From: Celeribacter naphthalenivorans
Lineage (GTDB): Bacteria; Pseudomonadota; Alphaproteobacteria; Rhodobacterales; Rhodobacteraceae
Length of the DNA: 64,000 nt
Direction: 5' to 3'
Assembly: GCF_020524585.1 (NCBI RefSeq)
Contig: NZ_JAIVLK010000001.1
Coordinates: forward strand, 558,001-622,000
Shown in pieces: positions 53,740 through 62,608 of the stretch. The translations under genes and the position numbers were made by a program. Numbering within the stretch: the stretch's first letter is position 1; each line of letters begins with the position of its first letter. Under the pieces are notes generated by a model that worked only from the letters and a program-made list of their open reading frames with translations, had not been told where the DNA came from and searched no databases.

Positions 53740-54576
53740 CTACCGAAACTCGCTCTGAAACTCCGCCCATTTCGGCGCGAAATCCGCCTCCAAACGCGCC
53801 CGTGTCTTGGGGGGCAGTTCGGACGGCACTTTGAGCGGCTTGCGCAGCAGTTTTTTGCCCATGGCGATCACGCCCTTGGGCATCATCATGTTCAAGCGGT
53901 CGTAATATTTCCACCGTCGGAGCCGCGCCAAAAGTGCGCCGTCCATGCCTTGGTTCTCGCGTTTGTGCAGCGCCTGTTGTTCCGAGAGCGCCGCCAAGGC
54001 AGTCTCCGACGCATCGACATCCAGAAACTCAAGCACCTGCGCGTGGACCGCATCCTTGTCGGCCTTGTAGTCGTCCAGAAACAGCACCAAAATCTGATCG
54101 TCGGGGAAATGCTGGCGCAGGGTCTCGACCGTGGCGCCATAGTCGCTTGTGCCGACAATCTCCGGCCATTTGTCCAGAGCCTCATCGATGGGAACCACCT
54201 CGCGGGCGTTGGATAGCATCTGGACGTAATGGCTTTCGATCCGCTCAATCGGGTTGCGCACCATCATGATGAGTTTGGCATCGGGGATCGTGTCGGCGAT
54301 CCGCTCCGCCGTGCGTTCGACACAATGGGACATCGCGTAATCCGGCGTGCCCTCCATCAAAAGCGCACCGTCCGGGGCGGGGTCGAACAGGCTTTTGTAC
54401 CACTCCATGCCCCGCTTGGTGAACAGGTCGTTGAAGAAATGCGTTTCCTTCTTTGGATACATGTAGATGTCGGGGTGTCGCATCAAAGCACCGCAGAGCG
54501 TGGTGGTGCCGGATTTTGGGGTGCCGATCACGATGGCATGCGGAAGGTCGCGGGGAAGGTCGCATTTCTTGTCCAT
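53740..54576 (-). CDS. Sulfotransferase family protein
   Basis: A 278-residue sulfotransferase. The PAPS-binding 5'-loop is VIGTPKSGTTTLCGALMRHPDI, and the 3'-phosphate-binding motif is KLIMMVRNPIERIESHYVQM. These match enzymes that sulfate carbohydrates. It indicates a sulfated polysaccharide. I chose 54576 (MDKKCDLP) because AGGAG lies nine bases before it; the ATG at 54585 sits directly on that site. First gene downstream of three glycosyltransferase genes on the minus strand. Confidence 0.92.
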   Translation of the reverse strand: MDKKCDLPRDLPHAIVIGTPKSGTTTLCGALMRHPDIYMYPKKETHFFNDLFTKRGMEWYKSLFDPAPDGALLMEGTPDYAMSHCVERTAERIADTIPDAKLIMMVRNPIERIESHYVQMLSNAREVVPIDEALDKWPEIVGTSDYGATVETLRQHFPDDQILVLFLDDYKADKDAVHAQVLEFLDVDASETALAALSEQQALHKRENQGMDGALLARLRRWKYYDRLNMMMPKGVIAMGKKLLRKPLKVPSELPPKTRARLEADFAPKWAEFQSEFR

Positions 54577-54622
54577 AGGTTGCATCTCCTAGGGGGTTAA
54601 CTCCTGAACAGAGGATTGAGGA

Positions 54623-55801
54623 TTAGGCATAGGTTTGGTCTTTCCGAGAGGCGTCACCACGATGAGCGACCAGCGCGCGCTGGGCCATCTCATGCATGAC
54701 GGCGGGCGGTTCAACGAAGGTGTCGCGGGGCAGGGCGGCCAGCGACCGGCGCAGCTCCAGCATGGGGGAGGGATCGTTCAACAGGTGCTGGACCAGCGGG
54801 ATAAAATGCGTTTCCACCGGATCGCCAACAATCAGCCCGATGCCATGATCATGCAGCCATTTGGCGGTCTCTGTGCCCTCGGGCGCAAAGGCCGGCACGC
54901 CGAAATAGCCGCCCTCATAGACCCGGTTGGGCAAAAGCCACAATGAGTTGAACCCCGCCTCATACCAATCCCCCGCCCAGACCAGATCGACCTCGCCGTA
55001 AATCTGGTTCAAATCCTCGGGCGCCTTATAGCGACCGTGATAGGTGATGTTGGGGAAGCCTTTGATTTCGCCTTCGAGATCGGGAATGACCGACAGCGCC
55101 GGATAGCCGCGCAGCACGATCTCGACCGCATGGGGGAAATGCCGGGCGAGGTCCTTGAGCAACTCCAGAGAGCGCCGACAGCGCAGATTGCCGAACCAGC
55201 CAAGTCTAAGCCGCCCCGGAATATGCGGCAGGGCATGTTCGGGGCGGGGCCCAAAAGCGTCGCCCTCGATCAGCCGGTTCTCGATCAGCATGTGCTGATA
55301 CCGCCCCGGATAATAACGCCGGAAATGTTCCTCTTCGAAGCGCGGAGAGGACACGACGACAAGATCGCTGGCCTCCACCAGCCTCTTCTCGAACTGCCGA
55401 AACGCCTTCGCGGACAGAGCATCCCCCGCCAGCCGGTGGTGAATATCAAGGCATTCGTAGACCACCGGCACGGAAGATTTCATCAAGCGACGCACCCGCA
55501 AAGCGGTCGCCAGCATGTCGAGATTGCGGGCGTAGAACAGATCGGCGCGGTCCAAAGTGGCGCGCTGGGCGAGCGCGGTTTTGGCGCCGGTAAAGATGGA
55601 TTTGACCCTATGCACATAGTCATTGTCGTGGGTTTCGCCCAGATCGACCCAGTCGAAGGGCACGGGCGTCGCCTCACCGCGTCGGGGCATGAAGCCCGTG
55701 ACCTCAAAGCCCGCGCGCTGCATCGCAATGGCGCGGCGGCGCACGGCGGAATCCTTGGCGTTATGGCCGAAAAAGGCGATATGTTTGATCTCACCAGACA
55801 T
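54623..55801 (-). CDS. Glycosyltransferase (GT4-like)
   Basis: A 392-residue GT-B-type glycosyltransferase. It starts MSGEIKHIAFFGHNAKDSAVRRRAIAMQRAGFEVTGFM. DIHHRLAGDALS and later RLRLGWFGNLRCRRSLELLKDLA introduce the sugar-nucleotide domain. A C-terminal motif near NRVYEGGYFGVPAFAPEGTETAKWL matches the E-x7-E region of GT4 enzymes. It adds a sugar to the lipid-linked repeat unit. Start at 55801, one base after the upstream stop; the frame is open further upstream. Confidence 0.85.
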   Translation of the reverse strand: MSGEIKHIAFFGHNAKDSAVRRRAIAMQRAGFEVTGFMPRRGEATPVPFDWVDLGETHDNDYVHRVKSIFTGAKTALAQRATLDRADLFYARNLDMLATALRVRRLMKSSVPVVYECLDIHHRLAGDALSAKAFRQFEKRLVEASDLVVVSSPRFEEEHFRRYYPGRYQHMLIENRLIEGDAFGPRPEHALPHIPGRLRLGWFGNLRCRRSLELLKDLARHFPHAVEIVLRGYPALSVIPDLEGEIKGFPNITYHGRYKAPEDLNQIYGEVDLVWAGDWYEAGFNSLWLLPNRVYEGGYFGVPAFAPEGTETAKWLHDHGIGLIVGDPVETHFIPLVQHLLNDPSPMLELRRSLAALPRDTFVEPPAVMHEMAQRALVAHRGDASRKDQTYA

Positions 55802-55802
55802 C

Positions 55803-56801
55803 TCAGCGCCCCGCCTTGCGCGCCTGAGCGAGGCCGACCAAAAAGCCAATCCCCCAAGACGTGTGCATCGCCGCCAGCGCGGGAAGCGCCACAAGGCCAC
55901 ACAGCGCCTGATGCTTTTGCGCCATGAGGATCGCAACCCCGCTCAGCAGCAGCAGGTAGAAAACCGGCCAGATCAGCCCCAAAAGGCTAAACGGCAGGAT
56001 CAAAAGCGACAGCACCAGCAACAGCACATGCACCACAGGGATCATCTGACGCGGCGCGGGAATATCGCCATGTTTCATACAGTTGCGCGCCCGCCCGACA
56101 CCGTATTTGTAATATTGCCGCCATAGCCCGCGCAGGCTGTCGCGCGGAGAATAACCGATGCGAATACTGGCATCGAGCCAGATCTTGCGCCGGGATGCGA
56201 TGAGGCGGCGGTCGAACTCGGCGTCCTCATTGGCGATGAAGCTGGTGTCATAGCCCTCCATCGCGCGAAAGGCATCGAGGCGAAAGGCGGCGTGGTGGCC
56301 GTGCTCGACATAGCCCGATTTGACGCCGCCGCGATGCGGTGAGCCGCCCGCGCCCAGCTTGCTGTCGGCGACAAAGGCCAGACCGCGACGAAAACAATTC
56401 CCTTCCGCGACCGCATCCATCGGGATCACGATAGAGGCAATATCGGGTTGCCGGTCCAACTCGGCGCACAGGCGCGAGATGAAATCAGACGGGTAGGCGG
56501 CATGCGCGTCGCAGCGGATCGCAATGTCATAGCCGTCGAACTCCGGCGCCAAAAGCATGTTCATGGCATGGGCCTGGGTGCGTTTCGGGTTGTGTCGCAA
56601 TTCGACATTGGGAAAGCGGGTGGTGAGGCCTTCGACGATCGCTCGCGTGCCGTCGGTGGAGCCGCCATCGGCCACGATCACGCGAGCCTGTCCCGCCACC
56701 GCGTCCTGCGCCAAAAGTTGCGTGAGAACGGCCTCAATGTGCTGCGCCTCATTGAGGGTCGGGATCAGCACGATGATGCGGTCGGGCGGGGTTTTTACCA
56801 T
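55803..56801 (-). CDS. Glycosyltransferase family 2 (ExoA-like)
   Basis: A 332-residue GT2. VLIPTLNEAQHIEAVLTQLLAQ and VIVADGGSTDGT form the nucleotide-binding part; EDAEFDRR and GYSPRDSLRGLWRQYYKYGVGR match the ExoA branch. Two C-terminal membrane helices (MIPVVHVLLLVLSLLILPFSLLGLIWPVFYLLLLSG) anchor it. In succinoglycan synthesis ExoA adds a glucose by a beta-1,3 link; the sugar here is unknown. Its start overlaps the upstream gene by 7 bp. Confidence 0.9.
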   Translation of the reverse strand: MVKTPPDRIIVLIPTLNEAQHIEAVLTQLLAQDAVAGQARVIVADGGSTDGTRAIVEGLTTRFPNVELRHNPKRTQAHAMNMLLAPEFDGYDIAIRCDAHAAYPSDFISRLCAELDRQPDIASIVIPMDAVAEGNCFRRGLAFVADSKLGAGGSPHRGGVKSGYVEHGHHAAFRLDAFRAMEGYDTSFIANEDAEFDRRLIASRRKIWLDASIRIGYSPRDSLRGLWRQYYKYGVGRARNCMKHGDIPAPRQMIPVVHVLLLVLSLLILPFSLLGLIWPVFYLLLLSGVAILMAQKHQALCGLVALPALAAMHTSWGIGFLVGLAQARKAGR

Positions 56802-58009
56802 GCGTAGGCCTCCAACGGCAGCCGGTCGCGTTCGCTCAAGGCCCGCCCCGTGGCGGTCGGGATCGACCAAGGCGGCAGGGCGGCCAAAAGGGCGGTGATC
56901 GCCAGCACCTCGGTGGGTTTTTTGCCCTTGATCGCCTCGCGCAGCCGCCAAACCGCCCCACGCGACAGCGCCCGAGCCAAGGATTTGCCCGCCGCCGCAC
57001 GTTTCGAGATGTCGAGAATGCGCTTGCGCGTGGGGGGCTCAAACAGCTCCTGCGCGCCATGTTTGCCCGCCACGGCCCGGATCGCGATCCGGCATTCCTC
57101 GGGGCTTAAGGCCAATTCGGGACGGATCAGAACAGCCGCTTCGAAATCTTCGAGGGCCTGGTTCCAATCGCGCCGCCGGGCATAGACCGCGCCGCGCTGC
57201 AACAGGGCCGCGCGGGTGCAAAGTTCCGGCGTGTCGCATTCGAACATCGCCTCGTAGAGAGACAAAGGAATGCGGTCGCGCAGCCGTTCGAACACGACTT
57301 TGTCGGCGTTGCGCCACACATCGTCCGAGGATTTCGCCGCATGACGTTGCCAGGCGGGGCCGCGCTCGCCGTCGTGTTTGCGTTGCAAAAACACCGTGTC
57401 CTCGATCACCTCCGCCGGGTAGCGCGCCATCAGCCGCACCGTCATGTCGTAATCGATTGAGCGCGCCAGATCGACGGAGAAGGGCCCGACCTTGTCATAG
57501 CAGGCGTGGCGCACCAGCGTGGCGTTTTGAAAAAAGAAGATGTCTTCAAGCACATGACGCAGCGGGCTACCGGAGGTGAGGTTCGGCCAGTACCCCGCGT
57601 CGCTCAGCTCTTTTGTGCCACTTTCAGGCGCGGTGGAAAACCGAGTGTGCGCGCCTGCGGCCAAGCCAACTTCGGGCTTTTCATCCAGAATGGCGGCCAG
57701 TTTTTGTGTCGCATCCGGCAGTGCGATATCATCATCGTCACAAATCCAGATATAATCCCCCTGAGCCAGCTCCATGGCCTGATTCAATGCGGCGGACTTT
57801 CCGGCATTCTCTGCGCGCCGATAGTCGATCCTCGCGCCCTCATTGCGCAGATAGGGGGCTATGATGTCGGAAGTGTTGTCTGTTGAGCCGTCATCCCAGA
57901 CGATGATCTGCGAGACTGCCCGTTTTTGCAGCAAAATCGCCTCGATCGCCTCGGCAAGAAGGGCCCCGCGATTAAAAGTTGGCACAAGCGCGGTAATTTG
58001 CGCAACCAT
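56795..58009 (-). CDS. Glycosyltransferase family 2 with TPR-like C-terminal segment
   Basis: A 404-residue GT2. The N-terminal domain starts MVAQITALVPTFNRGALLAEAIEAILLQ and carries IIVWDDGSTDNT and YIWICDDDD (the DxD metal motif). After about residue 265 comes a TPR-like motif (ALLQRGAVYARRRDWNQALEDFEAAVLIRPE) and further helices. The helical tail is not a usual part of GT2 enzymes and may bind a partner. First gene of the minus-strand group, divergent from the export gene with 71 bp between. Confidence 0.88.
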   Translation of the reverse strand: MVAQITALVPTFNRGALLAEAIEAILLQKRAVSQIIVWDDGSTDNTSDIIAPYLRNEGARIDYRRAENAGKSAALNQAMELAQGDYIWICDDDDIALPDATQKLAAILDEKPEVGLAAGAHTRFSTAPESGTKELSDAGYWPNLTSGSPLRHVLEDIFFFQNATLVRHACYDKVGPFSVDLARSIDYDMTVRLMARYPAEVIEDTVFLQRKHDGERGPAWQRHAAKSSDDVWRNADKVVFERLRDRIPLSLYEAMFECDTPELCTRAALLQRGAVYARRRDWNQALEDFEAAVLIRPELALSPEECRIAIRAVAGKHGAQELFEPPTRKRILDISKRAAAGKSLARALSRGAVWRLREAIKGKKPTEVLAITALLAALPPWSIPTATGRALSERDRLPLEAYAW

Positions 58010-58080
58010 AACAGTGTTCCCCCGTACAACATGGCCAGATGGTGTCTGGCTCTAGGTACTATGCTTAAAAGGTGACAAAG

Positions 58081-59649
58081 ATGCATCTGCTTGCTCCTAC
58101 GATAGATCGTCAGACGCACAGGGGGGCCGTTCCAACGGTGTCGTTGGGCATTTTCTGTGCGTTTTTGATGTCTTTGCCCGCAATAAAGCCGCTTTCGGCC
58201 CAATCCGTGGGCGTTTGGACGGCGGCACAAGAGGACGTGACGGGCGATATGGCCCTCTCGGAGGTGCCGAATCCTGCGGGTCTTTCGCTGGCGTCCTCCT
58301 TGCGTGAGGCTCAGAAAGGGTTTCTGGGCGTCGGCGATCAGGTCGCGCTCAGCATCGTCATTTGGGAAGACGCGGAGTTGGAATATCGCCAATGGGAACC
58401 GGTCTCCGGCATCTATACGGTCTCGGCGGAGGGCACGCTGACTCTGCCGCTGGTGGGCTCTCTCCCGGCGGTGAATGTGTCCCGCGAGGAACTGAGCCTT
58501 GAGATCGCCGGGATTTTGCAGAACCGCGCGCAGATGGTGGAAACCCCCGTCGTCACCCTCAACATCGCCGCCTATGCGCCATTTTTCGTGCTGGGCGATG
58601 TGGCGCGTCCCGGCGAATTCGAGGCCCGGCCCGACCGCACCGTCTATCAGGCCTTCGCCATGGCCGGCGGTGCGCCGCGTCTGGCGGGGGGGCTTGATAG
58701 CAATGTGCGCAGCCTGATGATCGACAGTGGCACGCTGTCGCAACTGCGCCGCGAGATCCTGCGCGCGGAGGTCTCCGCCGCCCGCTACCGCGCCATGCGC
58801 GACGACGCCGAGAGGATCACCTTGCCCGAAGACCTCACCCATCCCGACGGCGCCGCCGCGCTGCAACGGGTGATCGAGGGCGAGCAACAACAGCTGGACG
58901 CACGGCGCGAAGCCAAGGCGCTGGAGGTCGAAAACCTCGAGGGACTGAAAGAGTTGTTGAACACCGAGATCGCGAGCCTCGAAGAAAAGCTCGACGGGCT
59001 CTCGACCCAGATCGATCTGGCACAGGAGAACCTCGACAATATGCTGTCTCTGAAAGAAAGCGGGCTGGCGCGGTCGGTGCAAATCCGCGACGCGCAGGAA
59101 TCGCTTTTTGACGTGGAAAGCCAGCAGATTGACATCGAAACCGCGATTTTTCGCGCCCGCCAACGGCATCAGGAGGCTGAACGCGATATTCTGGCGCTGC
59201 GCTCGCGCGACAAGGTCGAAGCCGCGCGCGAGCTTCAGGTCCTGCAAGGTGAGATCGAAGAGCTGCGTCTGCGCCGCGAAACCTACGGCGCGCTTGTGGA
59301 GGCGGCGGGGGGCGAATCCTCGACGCTGATGGATCAGGTCGCGACCTTTTATTTCCTGACCCGAAATGGCGATGCCGCAGGCGAAAAGCGCGTCGAGCCG
59401 GACACGTTGATCGGACGCGGCGACGTGCTGCGCATTGAACGCGTGGTGCTGGAAGGCGACGATCTGCCGGAGGTTCTGTCTGAGGCCGCGCCTACGATCC
59501 GCTCGGAGGTGCAGGAAGAGGTTCAGCCTGAGGTTCAGCCCGAAACACAGGTCGTGACACAGCCCGAAACACAGGTCGTGACATCAGAGCATGATGTGAG
59601 CCTCAAAGGGCCGGGCGAGGGCATCAGGCCGCTGTTGCGGCAGGAATAA
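58081..59649 (+). CDS. Polysaccharide export protein (ExoF/Wza-like periplasmic)
   Basis: A 522-residue exported protein. Signal peptide MHLLAPTIDRQTHRG..SLGIFCAFLMSLPAIKPLSAQS. A Poly_export domain is at about 75-170 (GVGDQVALSIVIWEDAELEYR; VSAEGTLTLPLVGSLPAVNVSREELSLEIA) and an SLBB-like segment at 170-215 (VLGDVARPGEFEARPDRTVYQAFAMAGG). A long coiled coil follows at about 275-415. The C-terminal tail repeats Q-P-E-(V/T)-Q-V units. Layout resembles ExoF rather than outer-membrane Wza. The start at 58081 is supported by AAAGGTGA upstream. Confidence 0.87.
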   Translation: MHLLAPTIDRQTHRGAVPTVSLGIFCAFLMSLPAIKPLSAQSVGVWTAAQEDVTGDMALSEVPNPAGLSLASSLREAQKGFLGVGDQVALSIVIWEDAELEYRQWEPVSGIYTVSAEGTLTLPLVGSLPAVNVSREELSLEIAGILQNRAQMVETPVVTLNIAAYAPFFVLGDVARPGEFEARPDRTVYQAFAMAGGAPRLAGGLDSNVRSLMIDSGTLSQLRREILRAEVSAARYRAMRDDAERITLPEDLTHPDGAAALQRVIEGEQQQLDARREAKALEVENLEGLKELLNTEIASLEEKLDGLSTQIDLAQENLDNMLSLKESGLARSVQIRDAQESLFDVESQQIDIETAIFRARQRHQEAERDILALRSRDKVEAARELQVLQGEIEELRLRRETYGALVEAAGGESSTLMDQVATFYFLTRNGDAAGEKRVEPDTLIGRGDVLRIERVVLEGDDLPEVLSEAAPTIRSEVQEEVQPEVQPETQVVTQPETQVVTSEHDVSLKGPGEGIRPLLRQE

Positions 59650-59659
59650 TTGACCCGAC

Positions 59660-60610
59660 TTATCCGCCCGGCAGCCGTTTTCGAACGGCTTCCGAGAGTT
59701 TCGTCATCACCAGTTTGCGCGCTCTGGGGTTCGTGGCGCAGAGCTTTCCGGCGGCGATAATCTGGCGGTTTTTCAACTGGGTCATCACCACCTCCGCCGC
59801 CATCAGCGTCTCAAGATGCGTGCGGCGGATGTCGATCATCTGGGCCAGACGCTCCGTGCGGGTCTCGGCGCCGGGCGCCAGAACCTTGGCCGCAAACTCC
59901 GCGTCGGCGGCCAAAAGCGCCTCGATATATTTCGGCGGCACGGTGGCGGAGAGCGACCCTTCGGCCTGTTGATAGAGGTAGTCCGGCTCGGGCGCGATGA
60001 TCACCTTGGCGCCTTCGGCAATCGCGGCGGCGATGATGTGATAGTCCTCACTGTTGCGCAGCGCCGGGTCATACCGTAGCCCGGTTTCCATAAGATATTC
60101 GCGCCGGAACATCGGTTTGAGATAGCCCAGACATTTCTCGCCCGCCGTCATCTGGTTGCCGGAAAGGTAATCTTCGAGCGTCAGATGATGCAGCGGGTCC
60201 ACCTCGGAAGGCGTCAAAAACACGCCGCCATTCACCGGCGCGCCGTGGATGTCGACACGGGTGAAATTGCCCAAGACAATATCCGCATCCGCCGCCACCG
60301 CATGTCCCAGCATTGTGGACAAACGCCCCGGCACCATGTCGTCGTCGGCGTCTAAAACGGCGATCCAGTCGCCGGTCGCCGCCTCGATCGCCCGGTTGCG
60401 CGCCACGGAGGGGCCGCCGTTTTGTGGCATTTGGATATATCGAACATCCGGGAAATCCCGCATGATTTGAGGGGTTTCGTCCGAGGACGCATCGTCGACG
60501 ACAAGGATTTCCGGCGTCAAACCGGATTGTTCCCGCGCAGATGCTATAGACTTGGGCAAAAAACGCGCTGCGTTATATGCCGCGATCATTATTGTGGTCT
60601 GCAGGTTCAT
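59660..60610 (-). CDS. Glycosyltransferase family 2
   Basis: A 316-residue GT2. TIMIAAYNAARFLPKSIASAREQSG and LVVDDASSDETPQIM form the Rossmann part. WIAVLDADDDMVPGRL carries the DxD metal motif and the region MFRREYLMETGLRYDPALRNSEDYHI the acceptor part. It is convergent with the export gene, ten bases apart, and divergent from the GH16 gene. It shares its layout with the GT2 at 61579 (both ExoW/ExoU-like). Confidence 0.9.
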   Translation of the reverse strand: MNLQTTIMIAAYNAARFLPKSIASAREQSGLTPEILVVDDASSDETPQIMRDFPDVRYIQMPQNGGPSVARNRAIEAATGDWIAVLDADDDMVPGRLSTMLGHAVAADADIVLGNFTRVDIHGAPVNGGVFLTPSEVDPLHHLTLEDYLSGNQMTAGEKCLGYLKPMFRREYLMETGLRYDPALRNSEDYHIIAAAIAEGAKVIIAPEPDYLYQQAEGSLSATVPPKYIEALLAADAEFAAKVLAPGAETRTERLAQMIDIRRTHLETLMAAEVVMTQLKNRQIIAAGKLCATNPRARKLVMTKLSEAVRKRLPGG

Positions 60611-60678
60611 GAACGCTTCCCTGCCTGAACAGCTGTGTTAACCTCTTACTTGTGTGTTCATTGTTAGGGTTCCCCCGT

Positions 60679-61575
60679 ATGTCAGACAATCTGTACTTTC
60701 ATTCTGACCGTAAAATCTTGCGCTCCTGCCTTATAATGTCGCTTTTCGCAGGCGCCGCATTGGTGTCGCAAAGCGCAGCGGCGCAGGAGGCGCCCGAATT
60801 GCAGGGGGAGCTTCCTCCGATCAGCGGATTCTTTCAGCTGTTTGAGACCGAGGCCGATCTCGGGGGATTCTATCAGTCGGATTTCGATTTCGGTGGCGAC
60901 ACCATGGTCACCGGCTATCGCCGCGACCGGATCGCCTATGACGCCGAGGCCAAGGAAGTCATCCTGAGCCTCTCGCCCGCGCCCGAAGGGTCGGAGAAAG
61001 CCTTTTGGGGCGCCGAGCTTCAGCGCGACGGCGGGCATGGCTATGGCGACTATGAGGTGGTGATGCAGCCCGCCAAAGCCGATGGCGTGGTCTCGTCGTT
61101 CTTCACCTATACCGGCGGCACATTCGGCGATCCGCACCACGAGATCGACATCGAATTTCTGGGCAAGGACACGACGGGGCTCTATGCCAATATTTTCGTC
61201 GATGGCGAACAAATGCCGGGGCGGCATATTCCGCTGGGCTTTGACGCCTCCGAGGGCATGCATCTGTACCGCTTTGAGTGGCGGCCCGAGGGCGTGCGCT
61301 GGTTTGCGGATGGCAAAGAGATTTTCTATGCCGCCGCGTCCGAGACCGCGATGCCCCTGTTTCGCGGCAAGCTTTTCGCCAATATCTGGGCGGTGACCGG
61401 CCCGCAGGAGCCCTGGGCCGGGGTCGTCGATCCCACAACCGATGTTCAGGCGCGCTATGGCTGCATGTCCTATGTGCCTTTAGGGCGGGGCGGGTTGCAA
61501 TGTCAGGACTTCGGGCCCTGGACGACGGAGGCGAGCGCGCCGGAGACGGCCTCCGAGGGGCACGAGGAGGGCTGA
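60679..61575 (+). CDS. Glycoside hydrolase family 16 (ExoK-like beta-glucanase)
   Basis: A 298-residue secreted GH16 enzyme. Signal peptide ending at QSAAAQ. The catalytic motif EIDIEF has the nucleophile Glu155 and acid/base Glu159. WGAELQRDGGHGYGDYEVVMQPAKADGVVSSFFTYTG is typical of licheninase/ExoK proteins. It probably trims the polymer outside the cell and sets its length, as ExoK does for succinoglycan. Start at the ATG at 60679 (MSDNLYFHSD). The GT2 gene begins three bases after its stop. Confidence 0.93.
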   Translation: MSDNLYFHSDRKILRSCLIMSLFAGAALVSQSAAAQEAPELQGELPPISGFFQLFETEADLGGFYQSDFDFGGDTMVTGYRRDRIAYDAEAKEVILSLSPAPEGSEKAFWGAELQRDGGHGYGDYEVVMQPAKADGVVSSFFTYTGGTFGDPHHEIDIEFLGKDTTGLYANIFVDGEQMPGRHIPLGFDASEGMHLYRFEWRPEGVRWFADGKEIFYAAASETAMPLFRGKLFANIWAVTGPQEPWAGVVDPTTDVQARYGCMSYVPLGRGGLQCQDFGPWTTEASAPETASEGHEEG

Positions 61576-61578
61576 CCC

Positions 61579-62568
61579 GTGGTCGAGACAGTGCAGGTCG
61601 AGACAGTGCAGATCGACGTCTCCGTCATTGTGGCCGCCTATAAATGTGTCGCGACGCTGGAACGTGCGGTGCACTCCTGTCTCGATCAGCCCGGTGTTGC
61701 GGTCGAGGTGATCATCGTCGATGATGCCTCGCCGGATGACACGCTGGATTTGGCGCGACAATTGGCGGAGGCGCATGACACTGTGATCGCCCTGACCACT
61801 GGCGTGAACAAAGGCCCCTCGGGCGCGCGGAACATGGCGCTGGAGATTGCAAAAGGCACCTATGTCACCGTGCTCGACAGCGACGATTTCATGGAGCCGG
61901 GGCGTCTGGCGCGGATGTTGGCGCAGGCCCGTGTGTTGCAGGCCACCATTCTGGCCGACGATCTCTATAAGGTGATGGAGGGCGACGAAGAGGGCCCGCG
62001 CACGCGCTTGTTGGATCTCCCGAAACCCGGTTCGGATTGTTTTGCTGTCGATTTGGCGGAATTCACGCGCGGCAATATGACGACCTACAATGGCGCGCGT
62101 GGCGAGATGGGGTTTCTCAAGCCTTTGATTTTGCGTGGATTCCTTGAGGAGCATGGCCTGCGCTACCACGAGGACATGCGGCTGGGCGAGGATTTCGCGC
62201 TTTATGCCGAGGCGCTCGCGGCAGGGGCTGCGTTTCAGATCGTGCCGCCCGCCGGATATTTCGCCGTGGTGCGCCCGGACTCGTTGAGCGGCTCGCATGG
62301 CGCCAAGGATCTGGGCGCTCTGGCACGTCGGATCAAGGCCCTGCGCGATGCGGCGACCGGACCGGCGCGCGACGCGCTTCAGGCGCTCTGGATTGATACG
62401 ATGAAACGCTACAACTGGGTGCGGTTGATCGATGCGGTCAAGGCACGTGATCTGGCCGAGATCGCAGCCTGTTTCAAAGCGCCCCCAAGCGTTTCAGTTC
62501 ATTTGATAAACTGTCTTGGTGAACAATTTGTTTTGCGCACCGGTAGATTACTTGGTCGGAGTACCTAA
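61579..62568 (+). CDS. Glycosyltransferase family 2
   Basis: A 329-residue GT2 that starts at a GTG three bases after the GH16 stop. The N-terminus has a short repeat (VETVQVETVQ) before the fold VSVIVAAYKCVATLERAV. VIIVDDASPDDT and TVLDSDDFMEP (DxD motif) are intact. The later region NGARGEMGFLKPLILRGFLEEHGLRYHEDMRLGEDFALY matches ExoU/ExoW-type enzymes. It is co-transcribed with GH16 and the oxidoreductase that follows. Confidence 0.9.
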   Translation: MVETVQVETVQIDVSVIVAAYKCVATLERAVHSCLDQPGVAVEVIIVDDASPDDTLDLARQLAEAHDTVIALTTGVNKGPSGARNMALEIAKGTYVTVLDSDDFMEPGRLARMLAQARVLQATILADDLYKVMEGDEEGPRTRLLDLPKPGSDCFAVDLAEFTRGNMTTYNGARGEMGFLKPLILRGFLEEHGLRYHEDMRLGEDFALYAEALAAGAAFQIVPPAGYFAVVRPDSLSGSHGAKDLGALARRIKALRDAATGPARDALQALWIDTMKRYNWVRLIDAVKARDLAEIAACFKAPPSVSVHLINCLGEQFVLRTGRLLGRST

Positions 62569-62608
62569 ATAAATTTGTGGGTTGGTGGTGAAGTGATGGA
62601 GGTTCTGC

